Under the pieces are notes generated by a model, which worked only from the letters and a program-made list of their open reading frames with translations, was not told the origin of the DNA and did not search any database. DNA of 64,000 nucleotides from Chloroflexota bacterium (GTDB lineage: Bacteria > Chloroflexota > Anaerolineae > B4-G1 > SLSP01): positions 32,087 to 96,086 of the forward strand of contig JAIOAX010000018.1 of assembly GCA_019873645.1 (NCBI GenBank), in the 5' to 3' direction. A program made the position numbers and the translations under genes. Shown here piece by piece: positions 17,684-26,984 of the stretch. Position 1 is the first letter of the stretch; every line of letters begins with the position of its first letter.

Positions 17684-18593
17684 GCAAGCCTATTCGCAAG
17701 ATGTCCCCAAATGGCCCACCGAAGGGACGTGGTGGGAGGGCGGCAAAGTTATCCAACCCGGCGAAATTTTCCAGCCCCGGCGCCTGGAGACACTGCCGGA
17801 TCGGCGGGTGCGTTCATCCGGCGGCAAACGCAGCCGCACTCGCACGGATCGTAAACGCGGGCGCTACATCAGCGCATTGCCTTCGCCACGTGATGCGTCG
17901 GACCTGGCGTTCGATGCGACGTTGCGCGCGGCCGCACCTTTTCAGCAGCAACGGGCTGCCGGAGAAGCGGGAACACCGCTGTTCCACTTGCGCCCTGAAG
18001 ATTACCACAAGAAGGTGCGTGTGCGTCGTGCCGCCAACCTGATTATTTTTTTGGTGGACGCCTCGTGGTCTATGGCTGTCTCGGAACGCATGGAAGCCAC
18101 GAAGGGCGCGATTTTCTCCCTGCTGACCGATGCTTATCAGCGCCGTGACCGGGTAGGCATGATCGTTTTCCAGAAGGACCGGGCGACCCTGGTGCTACCG
18201 CCGACCAATAGCGTGGATCTGGCAAAGCAGATGTTGGTGAACATGCCGGTTGGCGGAAAGACACCGCTCTCGGCAGGGTTGTGGCTGGCGCACCGTACCA
18301 TTGAGCAGGAATTGCGGCGCTATGCAGAGCTGTTGCCGCTGCTGGTCATCCTCACCGATGGCGCAGGGAACGTCTCGATGGGCGATATGCCGCCGCAACT
18401 CGAGGCGTATCACATTGCCGAACAGATTGCCGAAGCCGATATTCGCTCTATCGTGGTCAACATGGAAAGCCCCGACTACGACAAAGGGCTAGCGCAGGCA
18501 TTGGCCGAGCACCTCGGCGGCGTTTGCTACAATCTGGCGTCGCTCCATGCTGAAGCCTTGTTGAATATGGTGCGTGGGGAACTGTCGCTGTGA
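17628..18593 (+). CDS. chlD: Chelatase ChlD-like linker and VWA domain, -1 frame of chlI
   Basis: Open frame with no ATG and no SD near its beginning, entered from chlI by a -1 shift: ...RPKK|SVEVEAREAADQ... It adds 321 residues: an acidic/Pro linker (QPQAYSQDVPKWPTEGTWW), a basic segment (GGKRSRTRTDRKRGRY) typical of ChlD/BchD linkers, and a von Willebrand A domain with MIDAS residues DASWS, the Thr of GGKTPLSAG and the Asp of LTDGAGN. ChlD subunits contact the large porphyrin-binding subunit. The first possible independent start (GTG 17808) lacks an SD and would cut the linker, so a fused product is favoured. A plain mutation or sequencing slip in the A7 run is the alternative. Confidence 0.85.
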   Translation, partial: SVEVEAREAADQTSGAPQPQAYSQDVPKWPTEGTWWEGGKVIQPGEIFQPRRLETLPDRRVRSSGGKRSRTRTDRKRGRYISALPSPRDASDLAFDATLRAAAPFQQQRAAGEAGTPLFHLRPEDYHKKVRVRRAANLIIFLVDASWSMAVSERMEATKGAIFSLLTDAYQRRDRVGMIVFQKDRATLVLPPTNSVDLAKQMLVNMPVGGKTPLSAGLWLAHRTIEQELRRYAELLPLLVILTDGAGNVSMGDMPPQLEAYHIAEQIAEADIRSIVVNMESPDYDKGLAQALAEHLGGVCYNLASLHAEALLNMVRGELSL

Positions 18594-18635
18594 TACGGTT
18601 TGTTTCCCAATATTGGCCTGACGAGGGGATTGATT

Positions 18636-19511
18636 GTGACAGAGGGCACCGCTACCGACACGGATAAAGCGCTGGAAGTGCACTTGTGTCGCGCGTCGGA
18701 GTTTACACTTGAAGAACTGGTCAACGCTTACAACCAGACCCGCATTGACTACATCGTGCCTATGCCGATGAACGTGCGGCGTTTGCAGGAGTATGTGTAC
18801 AATTACGATGTCCGGTTGGATTACTCTGCCGTGGCGGTTGCGGATGGGCAGATTTTGGGGTTGTGCATGTTAGGGGTGCGTCCGGGGCGTTGCTGGTCCA
18901 CGCGGCTGGGGGTGTTGCCGGTCAAACGTCGGCGCGGTACCGGCGAAATGTTGATGCGCGACAATATCCGTACCGCACAAGCATTAGGCGCAGCGTCTAT
19001 CATGCTGGAGGTCATCAAAGACAATGAGCCGGCGCACCAGCTTTTCCTGAAGCTCGGTTTTTACGAAACCCGCGGGCTGCTCGTCCTGCGTCGTCCGCCG
19101 GGCATGCCCAAGATAGATGTGGGCGCTTATAAAGTGCAACATTTGGAAAAAGATGAAGCGATTGCGCTGTTGCAGCGGCGTCGCAGCGTCCCTTCGTGGT
19201 TGGATGAGACCCCCTCGTTGATCCATGCGGGCAACCTGGCGGCCCTGCAAGTCGAATTGGCGGATGGCGAACGGGGCTGGTTGGTCTATCAGAACACCAC
19301 CTTTCAGCTAGGGCGGCTGGTTTTGCAGACAGAGGCCGGCGATCCCTGCACCGTCGCCCGTGTCTTAGTCCACGCGCTGCACAGCAAGTATCCGTTTAAG
19401 GACACAAACACCGAAAATCTGCCCCTTGACGATCCCCACCTGCCGGGCCTGCTGGATATGGGCTATCTCGAATCATTCCGCCGTATTGAGATGCGTCTTG
19501 ACCTTAAATAA
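18636..19511 (+). CDS. GNAT-family N-acetyltransferase
   Basis: 291 residues. GTG at 18636 with GAGGGG 7 nt upstream is chosen over TTG 18600. The acetyl-CoA-binding core is RLGVLPVKRRRGTGEMLM (motif A, residues about 90-110) followed by ASIMLEVIKDNEPAHQLFLKLGF (motif B). A C-terminal region of about 120 residues may be a second, divergent GNAT-like half (LVYQNTTFQLGRLVL). It lies 42 nt after the chelatase gene, possibly in one transcript. Substrate unknown. Confidence 0.88.
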   Translation: MTEGTATDTDKALEVHLCRASEFTLEELVNAYNQTRIDYIVPMPMNVRRLQEYVYNYDVRLDYSAVAVADGQILGLCMLGVRPGRCWSTRLGVLPVKRRRGTGEMLMRDNIRTAQALGAASIMLEVIKDNEPAHQLFLKLGFYETRGLLVLRRPPGMPKIDVGAYKVQHLEKDEAIALLQRRRSVPSWLDETPSLIHAGNLAALQVELADGERGWLVYQNTTFQLGRLVLQTEAGDPCTVARVLVHALHSKYPFKDTNTENLPLDDPHLPGLLDMGYLESFRRIEMRLDLK

Positions 19512-19546
19512 ACCTGACAGGTTTTCAAAACCTGTCAGGTTTATTT
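19506..19546. terminator. Bidirectional terminator / perfect 20-bp-arm palindrome
   Basis: Arm AAATAAACCTGACAGGTTTT, one central C, then the exact reverse complement. It lies between the convergent GNAT and nitroreductase genes and overlaps the last codons of the former. T-rich arms on both strands fit bidirectional termination. The core AACCTGACAGGTT is also a plausible dispersed repeat. Confidence 0.85.
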
Positions 19547-19549
19547 GTA

Positions 19550-20053
19550 TCACCAGCCGTTTTTGTGAACTTTGCTCTCGTCGTAGCGTTCTACACGGCC
19601 TTTGGACTCTGCCGGATGCCCGACGGCAATCAGGCTCAGCGGTTGGAAGCCTTCGGGAATGTTGAACAGTTTGCTGATGCCGGCGGCCCGTTGCAGATCA
19701 GGATAGACGCCCATCCACACCGTCCCCAGGCCCAGGGCGCGCGCTGCGAGCAGGATGTTCTCTGTTGCGGCGGCGCAGTCCTGCTGCCAGAACTTCTCGG
19801 AGACGGTGGTGTTGCCGCAGACGACGATCGCCAGCGGCGCCTCTGCCAGCATTTTGGAGTAGGGGTGGACTTCCATGATCGCGTTCAGCTTCGCGCGGTC
19901 ATCCACGACAATGAAGTGCCACGGCTGGCGGTTGTTCGCCGAAGGCGCGTTCATCCCCGCTTCGAGGATTGTCTTGATTTCCTCTGCTGTTACCGGCTCC
20001 GGCGTATACTTCCGAATACTGCGACGTGTAAAAATAGCTTCTAAAGCGTCCAT
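19550..20053 (-). CDS. Nitroreductase-family flavoprotein
   Basis: 167 residues. FMN-binding signature RRSIRKYTPEPV at residues 10-21, APSANNRQPWHFIVV (36-50), and the C-terminal ARALGLGTVWMGVYP with the Ile-Pro-Glu-Gly (IPEGFQPLSLIAVGHP) block. Family members reduce nitro groups, quinones or flavins with NAD(P)H. GAGGAGG lies upstream of the start. Followed by the shared terminator. Confidence 0.93.
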   Translation of the reverse strand: MDALEAIFTRRSIRKYTPEPVTAEEIKTILEAGMNAPSANNRQPWHFIVVDDRAKLNAIMEVHPYSKMLAEAPLAIVVCGNTTVSEKFWQQDCAAATENILLAARALGLGTVWMGVYPDLQRAAGISKLFNIPEGFQPLSLIAVGHPAESKGRVERYDESKVHKNGW

Positions 20054-20085
20054 AGACTAACTTGCCTCCTCTCTTCTTAAGAAAA

Positions 20086-20160
20086 TAAACCGCTAATCTC
20101 GCTAATCTACGCGAATCTCTGACAAATTAGCGAAGCTTCGCGTGATTCGCGGTGATAATT
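20086..20160. repeat. Dispersed inverted repeat (CGCTAATCTACGCGAAT type)
   Basis: Between nitroreductase and proS, a dyad of CGCTAATC / GATTCGCG-like words (CGCGAATCTCTG ... CGCGTGATTCGCGGTGATAA). Same style as the ACCACGAAT elements at 22129-22206 and 46008-46080, but with a different word. Confidence 0.55.
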
Positions 20161-20221
20161 CTGCTCCTCGTTGGCGTGGTTTCCCTCATAGAAGACCCTT
20201 CTGAAAATAGTCCGATAGTCG

Positions 20222-22111
<1,890 letters not shown>

Positions 22112-22128
22112 AGAAATCCCCTTCAGAG

Positions 22129-22206
22129 TTTTAACCACGAATTGGCACGAATTTCCACGAATAGAAACCAAAATTCGTGGGAATTCGTGAAGATTCGTGG
22201 TGAAAA
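22129..22206. repeat. Dispersed inverted repeat (AACCACGAAT type)
   Basis: TTAACCACGAATTGGCACGAATTTCCACGAAT on the left and a mirror ATTCGTGGGAATTCGTGAAGATTCGTGGTG on the right (each described as words; element about 75 bp). It fills the gap between proS and the YdcF gene. Relatives are at 46008-46080 and 42351-42415. Confidence 0.8.
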
Positions 22207-23019
22207 TTATAACCAGCCACGCACAGTGTAGACAACGATCCCAATATACTCCTTGATGGCCTGAGTTGTCAAGGCGAGGTCCTGAGCGCTCGGCAGCAGG
22301 TTCATCAGTTGGACGCTCAGTTTGGGCTGCGTGTAGTAATTCCATTCGGCCTGCGAAACCCAGAAATCCGTCGGCGCAGGCGTGACGGTGATCTCCGGGA
22401 TGTTGAACGTGGCGTAGGCGCGTGGCATGTGCAGCGCCGACGTGACCAGGATAATCGTCTTGATGCCGTGTGCTTTCAGGAGCTTCAGGCTGGCTGCGGC
22501 GTTCTCGTAGGTGTTCCACGAGTCGGTTTCAAGCAACAGGGCGGTTTGTGGGACGCCCATTCGGTCAAGCAGATCCGCCATCACTTCGGCTTCGGAGAGT
22601 CCCTGGGGGCCGCTCCATGGCGGGTTGCCGCCACTGAGCACGATGGTGGGGGCAGCGCCGTTTTGATAGAGCCATGCCGCATACAGCAACCGGTCGCCAG
22701 CCTCATTCACCTCGGCGGTGGGACGCGGGTAGCCCGGCGTGCGCGTCGCTCCACCCAGGACGACGATGGCGTCTGCGTGCGGGATGGCGGTCACTTCGCC
22801 GGGCGGTGGAGCATAACGCCATTCCAGCGAGCGCGCCAGCGTCATGGCGACGATGCGATTGCCGCCCAGCCATAGCAGCGCCAGCGTGACCGCGATCAGC
22901 CGTGTCTGCCATTGCGGGTTGCGCCGGATGATCAAGGCGGTCGTCAGCAGGACGCAGGCCAGGCCGAGCGGGTAAATGAACAGGGGGAGGAGTTTGGAAA
23001 GGTAAAAGAGCATGGTCAT
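22207..23019 (-). CDS. YdcF/SanA-like membrane protein (DUF218)
   Basis: 270 residues. Two N-terminal transmembrane helices, then a DUF218 domain: ADAIVVLGGATR, TIVLSGG, LLETDSWNTYENA and ILVTSALHMPRA, the usual ordered blocks of the family (ElyC/SanA/YdcF, linked to envelope and polyprenol-carrier biology). Part of a minus-strand run with the DUF92 and kinase-like genes. Confidence 0.9.
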   Translation of the reverse strand: MTMLFYLSKLLPLFIYPLGLACVLLTTALIIRRNPQWQTRLIAVTLALLWLGGNRIVAMTLARSLEWRYAPPPGEVTAIPHADAIVVLGGATRTPGYPRPTAEVNEAGDRLLYAAWLYQNGAAPTIVLSGGNPPWSGPQGLSEAEVMADLLDRMGVPQTALLLETDSWNTYENAAASLKLLKAHGIKTIILVTSALHMPRAYATFNIPEITVTPAPTDFWVSQAEWNYYTQPKLSVQLMNLLPSAQDLALTTQAIKEYIGIVVYTVRGWL

Positions 23020-23074
23020 CGGTGACTGGTAACTGGTAATCCGTGATTGGTCATCGGGAGTTGGGAGTGGGAAG

Positions 23075-23953
23075 TCAGAGAGTGATGGTGAGGTGGGCGA
23101 GGAGGGCGGCGAGGGCCGCGCCGATGACCGAGCTGATGAAGTTGACCCAGTCGTTGTTCAGCCAGCGCCAGCCACGCAGCAGAATGTTGGGCGTGCCGTC
23201 AGGATCAATCACTTTCTCTGTTTCCTTCTCGCGGCGCGTTGAGTAGTAGATGGCCTGCACCGTCGCGCCGAGCAGACTGTCAAACAGTGAACCGGCCAAC
23301 CCTGCCAGCGCAGCGATGAGCGGCAGTAGCGTGCAGTTCCCCGGATAAACAAGGCACGAGAGGGGGTATAGCAGCACGCGCGGCGTGTAGCGGATCAGGC
23401 TATCCACATAGAGAAAGAACGCTCCGGCGATGCCGATTACCATCCCGCCGGCCAGCGTTGCCAGTGTGCCTTGCAGGGAAACGCCGCCGGAGGTCCCCGG
23501 TTCGACGGGTTTGCCGGTGGTGATGAGCCGCGGCAGCCGCTTGCTGAGCACGCCCAGTTCGGTGGCCCAGGTATCTGCGTTCACCGTAGCCATCGCACCG
23601 ACGAAGGCAAACCACAGCAGCGGATGGCCCGTCAGCCGATAGGCGATGGCGATCAGCGCACCCGCGCCGCCGTTCGCCAACGCCTGCCCGATGTCGCGCC
23701 GCGAGCCTTTGGCGAATTTCTCGGCCAGCGCTTCTTTTGTGGTCTCTTTGTACTTCGAGAGCAGGCTGGAAAGGACAAAAAAGGTGATGAGCAGCAGCCC
23801 CCACGCCCAGCCGCCAAAGCCGAAGATGGCCGTGCCGGTGAGCATGGCCCCCGCGACGCCGCTTTTGGAGAGCGCAGCCCGTTTATACGCCGCCCAGCCG
23901 ATCGCAGCGCTGATGATCAGACCAAATCCGAGTTGTAGAAAAGGTATACGCAT
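23075..23953 (-). CDS. DUF92 integral membrane protein (VTE6-like)
   Basis: 292 residues with about seven helices. Recognised by SGVAGAMLTGTAIFGFGGWAW, FVLSSLLSKYKE, RDIGQALANGGAGAL, VNADTWATELGVLS and PGTSGGVSLQGTLA, the conserved blocks of the DUF92/TIGR00297 family. Plant VTE6 (phytyl-phosphate kinase) belongs here. ATG 23953 with GGAG upstream is preferred to GTG 23959. Near a phytol/dolichol-kinase-like gene, so a two-step prenol-phosphorylation role is plausible but inferred. Confidence 0.88.
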   Translation of the reverse strand: MRIPFLQLGFGLIISAAIGWAAYKRAALSKSGVAGAMLTGTAIFGFGGWAWGLLLITFFVLSSLLSKYKETTKEALAEKFAKGSRRDIGQALANGGAGALIAIAYRLTGHPLLWFAFVGAMATVNADTWATELGVLSKRLPRLITTGKPVEPGTSGGVSLQGTLATLAGGMVIGIAGAFFLYVDSLIRYTPRVLLYPLSCLVYPGNCTLLPLIAALAGLAGSLFDSLLGATVQAIYYSTRREKETEKVIDPDGTPNILLRGWRWLNNDWVNFISSVIGAALAALLAHLTITL

Positions 23954-23983
23954 AATCACTCCAGAGTCGTTTGAACGTTAAAA

Positions 23984-24015
23984 GTTAGAATGTTCAAACG
24001 TTTGAACGTTCTAAC
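23984..24015. repeat. Near-perfect 32-bp palindrome (AACGTTTGAACGTT family)
   Basis: GTTAGAATGTTCAAAC / GTTTGAACGTTCTAAC with one mismatch. It overlaps the 3' end of the 23994-24623 gene and supplies its last codons (ERSNV). Confidence 0.9.
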
Positions 24016-24623
24016 GCGCTTTTTAACCAGTGGGCGTAGCCGTAAGAGTGTTCCGCGTCCAGCGCAGGGACGTTCGCTCCCCGAAGGGTATGTCGGGCGA
24101 CACACGTGAAGATGCTGTGCAGCGCCGCTTCGGGGCCAAACGTCTCGAAGGCCAGACTCCACCATATTTCCTCGCTTAGTTTAATTTCCGCCAGTTCAAG
24201 GTTACACCCCTGCGCGACAGGTGCGCTTCCAGCAATGGCGCTAACCTCTTCGCCGTCTGTGACCAGATAGCGACGCAGGCGGCGCGCTTTGCGGACGGCG
24301 AGCCATCCCGGCTGCGGCCCGGCGAGGTCCCCCAGGCCGCTGCCCAGGTCATTGACGCCAAAACTCCACTTGTGCCAGCTTTCGACCAGGCCACTGACGC
24401 GCGCGTGCAATTGTTCCACGCCATATTGTTTGGCGCGCTGTTTGATCTCGATCCGCCCCTCACGCAGCTTGATGTTGAGATCGTCCTGATGGGGGAGCCG
24501 CAGATAATAGTCAATGCGCGGCGGCTGGCCTTCCGGCGCGCGCTCACCGTAGTGATACCAGGCCAGCACGTCTTGCGGGATGGGGCCGGGATAGAACCAG
24601 CGAACTTCGAGTGTGGGGAACAT
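23994..24623 (-). CDS. Unknown protein, weakly CYTH-like N-terminus
   Basis: 209 residues, soluble, no signal peptide. The N-terminal LEVRWFYPG and IDYYLRLPHQDDLNIKLREG... followed by IEIKQR resembles the alternating charged strands of CYTH/triphosphate-tunnel proteins, but the canonical ExExK is not intact, so this is only a hint. It sits between the DUF92 gene and the kinase-like gene, 7 nt from the latter, so all three probably form an operon. The C-terminus ERSNV comes from a palindromic repeat. Confidence 0.7.
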   Translation of the reverse strand: MFPTLEVRWFYPGPIPQDVLAWYHYGERAPEGQPPRIDYYLRLPHQDDLNIKLREGRIEIKQRAKQYGVEQLHARVSGLVESWHKWSFGVNDLGSGLGDLAGPQPGWLAVRKARRLRRYLVTDGEEVSAIAGSAPVAQGCNLELAEIKLSEEIWWSLAFETFGPEAALHSIFTCVARHTLRGANVPALDAEHSYGYAHWLKSALERSNV

Positions 24624-24630
24624 GGGCCGA

Positions 24631-25347
24631 TCAGCCGCCCAACAGGGCGTTGAGCACGAACAGCGTCAGCCCGGTCAGCAACGGAACGCTGAGGTTATCG
24701 GTCCCGGCAGGCGAGAACGCCTCTGCTGCCGTCGCTATGCCTGTCCCGATGACCGCACATAAGAGGATGCCCCAGAACGGCAAGGCGACGGAATTCGGAC
24801 TGAGCACCGATCCCGGCAACCAGGCCAGCGTCAGCAGGATGACCAGGAAGCTCGCTGCGGCCATCGCCGCCGAACCTTCACGGCTGCGTTTATGCCCGAA
24901 GGTGGTGTAGATATGTTTCCCGTATTTCAGCCCGACAATGCTGGCGAGGCCGTCGCCCCATGTCATCGCCATCACCGCCGCCGCGGCGATGGGAACGCGA
25001 TCCAACGCGCCGCCGGTGCGCCAGAGCAGCCCAAACAGGAGGGTGATCGAAATCGCAAAGTAGACCGTGCCCGGCGAGGAATCCACTGCGTCCATGGCTT
25101 TGAAAATCTGGTAGCGGTAGAAGATGTAGTTGAGCACGATGAACGTCGCAAAGGGGATGATGCCGTAAGTCCACGTATCGAACAACGCCAGAATCCCCCA
25201 AATCCACATCCCCGCGCCGATGTGGATGATCTTGCGCGTGAACGCCTGCGGCCACTTGAGCCGCTTGCCGATGGCCTCGACAATGAACAACAGCCCAAAA
25301 GCGTACAGATACGAAGCGATTAAGCCGATGATGTCATTTGGGGTCAT
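24631..25347 (-). CDS. Phytol/dolichol kinase-like, CTP-dependent-type membrane protein
   Basis: 238 residues with about seven transmembrane helices. Conserved blocks of the SEC59/VTE5/CDP-diglyceride-synthetase-like group: FTRKIIHIGAGM, AMTWGDGLASIVGLKYGKH, KRSREGSAAM and the C-terminal EAFSPAGTDNLSVPLLTG. Predicted to phosphorylate a prenol such as phytol, geranylgeraniol or dolichol. ATG 25347 with AAGGAG upstream is chosen over an upstream extension that runs through repeat words. Confidence 0.88.
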   Translation of the reverse strand: MTPNDIIGLIASYLYAFGLLFIVEAIGKRLKWPQAFTRKIIHIGAGMWIWGILALFDTWTYGIIPFATFIVLNYIFYRYQIFKAMDAVDSSPGTVYFAISITLLFGLLWRTGGALDRVPIAAAAVMAMTWGDGLASIVGLKYGKHIYTTFGHKRSREGSAAMAAASFLVILLTLAWLPGSVLSPNSVALPFWGILLCAVIGTGIATAAEAFSPAGTDNLSVPLLTGLTLFVLNALLGG

Positions 25348-25436
25348 AGTGTTCTCCTTGTGATGGTAATCGGTAATCGAGTAATGAGTGTGTCTCTTTA
25401 CTTCATACTTCTTACTCCATACTCCATACTTCCTTC

Positions 25437-26954
25437 CTACTCCCTCATCAACGTAAACCAAAAGGTGCTGCCTGCACCAACCGCACTGATAACGCCGACT
25501 TCCCCCTGGAGCTTTTCGACGATGCGGCGCACGATGGAAAGCCCCAGGCCGTGGCCCTCCGCGCGGGTTTGATTGAGCCGTTCAAATTGAGCAAACAGCC
25601 TGGCTCGCTCCTCCGGCGTGAGTCCCGGCCCGTTGTCGCGCACCCAGAAGGCGATTTTTGATTGGGGATTTGCGATTGTGGATTTTAGATTTTCGATTTC
25701 CGGCAACTGCATCTTTGCCGGACGGCAAGAATCCAAATCGGCAATCGGTAATCGGCAATCTAAAATCGTGTAGCCGAGTTCGAGGCGCGGCGGGATGCCT
25801 TTTTCGGGGTTGCCGCCGTATTTGATGGCGTTGCTGAGGTAGTTGACCCAGACTTCTTCCACCCACGGCGCATAGCCGAGCACCATAGGCCATGTCGCCG
25901 AGAGGGTTATCTCAGCTTGAGCGCGCGTTTTCATATCCTCAAGCCGCCGGCAGGCTTCGGCGACGATCTGCGCCATATCCAGAGGCTGTGTTTTCACATC
26001 CTCAAGTTTGCGCACACTGGCAAGCAGCAGTAGCTCATAGATCGGAAGAGCGATTTTGTAGCTATTTTGCTTGATACGTTGCAGATTGGCGAGCACTTGT
26101 TCTTGCGGCATACGGGGTAACCGCGCTTCGAGCAGACTGCTGAAGCCTACCAGCGCCGACAGTGGGTTTTTCAGATCATGGGCAACGGTGTGGGCGAAGG
26201 CGTCCAGCTCGGCGTTGCGCAGTTCCAGCTCCTGGGTGTAAGCCTGTAAGCGGGTGTTCACTTCTACAAGTTCACGTGTGCGCTGCGCCACCTTTTGTTC
26301 CAATGTGTGGCTGTATTCTTCCAGTTGGGCATTGGCTACTGCCAGTTGGCGCGTTGCCTCGCGTTCGGCCGCTAAAGTGTTGATTTGCAGGTAATAGAAG
26401 CGCACCAGCAGGACAATCGTGACGAGAAGAAACATGGCCAACGCTGTCCCGGCTTCGATCCAGTAAGCAGTATATTCGAAGTTGCTTTGCAGGATGATCC
26501 ATCGGCTCAATAATCCAATATGAACGAAGTAGGTGAACAGGGTGTAGATGAACAAACTCAAGGCTGTGGCCATCATTCCAGCGCGGATGTTGATAAGAAT
26601 CGCGGCAATCACTGGCAGCCACAGCAGGTAAAGTCGCCCACTGGCGACCATACCGCCACGCGCCAGGGACACCACGCCGACAAAGTAGCCGATTGCCAGC
26701 ATCCCCCATCCGCGAATACGCGCATCCAATGTGCGCCAGAAGGCCATCGTCACAATCAGCGCATAGCCGATGATGTAGATGAACATCCACCAATCCCAGG
26801 CGTTGTAATGCCGGGCATTGACAAGCGGGGCGATGACGGCCGGCAGCGCGACCACGGCGAGCACGGTCAGGATGACATTTAGTGCCCTCACACGCCATGC
26901 ATACAGCACCGCCTCGATTTCAGCAGCAGTACTTGTGGAAATGTTTTTGCGCAT
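25437..26954 (-). CDS. Membrane histidine kinase with repeat insertion in ATPase domain
   Basis: 505 residues. Six or so N-terminal transmembrane helices (a seven-helix-like sensor without a recognisable ligand site), a coiled coil (residues about 200-260), HisKA with phospho-acceptor H in AHTVAHDLKNPLSALVGF, and a HATPase_c with N box EVWVNYLSNAIKYGG, G1 DNGPGL and G2 GHGLGLSIV. Between N and G1 boxes (residues about 395-433) lies a stretch TILDCRLPIADLDSCRPAK...IANPQSKIAF encoded by short-word repeats. No cognate regulator is adjacent. Confidence 0.9.
   Translation of the reverse strand: MRKNISTSTAAEIEAVLYAWRVRALNVILTVLAVVALPAVIAPLVNARHYNAWDWWMFIYIIGYALIVTMAFWRTLDARIRGWGMLAIGYFVGVVSLARGGMVASGRLYLLWLPVIAAILINIRAGMMATALSLFIYTLFTYFVHIGLLSRWIILQSNFEYTAYWIEAGTALAMFLLVTIVLLVRFYYLQINTLAAEREATRQLAVANAQLEEYSHTLEQKVAQRTRELVEVNTRLQAYTQELELRNAELDAFAHTVAHDLKNPLSALVGFSSLLEARLPRMPQEQVLANLQRIKQNSYKIALPIYELLLLASVRKLEDVKTQPLDMAQIVAEACRRLEDMKTRAQAEITLSATWPMVLGYAPWVEEVWVNYLSNAIKYGGNPEKGIPPRLELGYTILDCRLPIADLDSCRPAKMQLPEIENLKSTIANPQSKIAFWVRDNGPGLTPEERARLFAQFERLNQTRAEGHGLGLSIVRRIVEKLQGEVGVISAVGAGSTFWFTLMRE
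25655..25772. repeat. Short-word repeat tract inside the histidine kinase
   Basis: Plus-strand words GATTGGGGATTTGCGATTG, GATTTTAGATTTTCGATTTC and CGGCAATCGGTAATCGGCAATC, separated by a short unique segment. They are translated in frame in the kinase. Confidence 0.8.
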
Positions 26955-26984
26955 ACCGAAAGTCTACTTATCCCTGATTACCGG

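Noticed and set aside
17808..18593. Independent ChlD-like VWA gene starting at GTG 17808
   Set aside because: No SD, and it would discard a linker that is conserved-looking and continuous with the -1 frame from chlI.
22112..22519. Long N-terminal extension of ProRS
   Set aside because: The extension is antisense to the YdcF-like gene and has no ProRS similarity; MRMTQLFGQTLREAP is the standard beginning.
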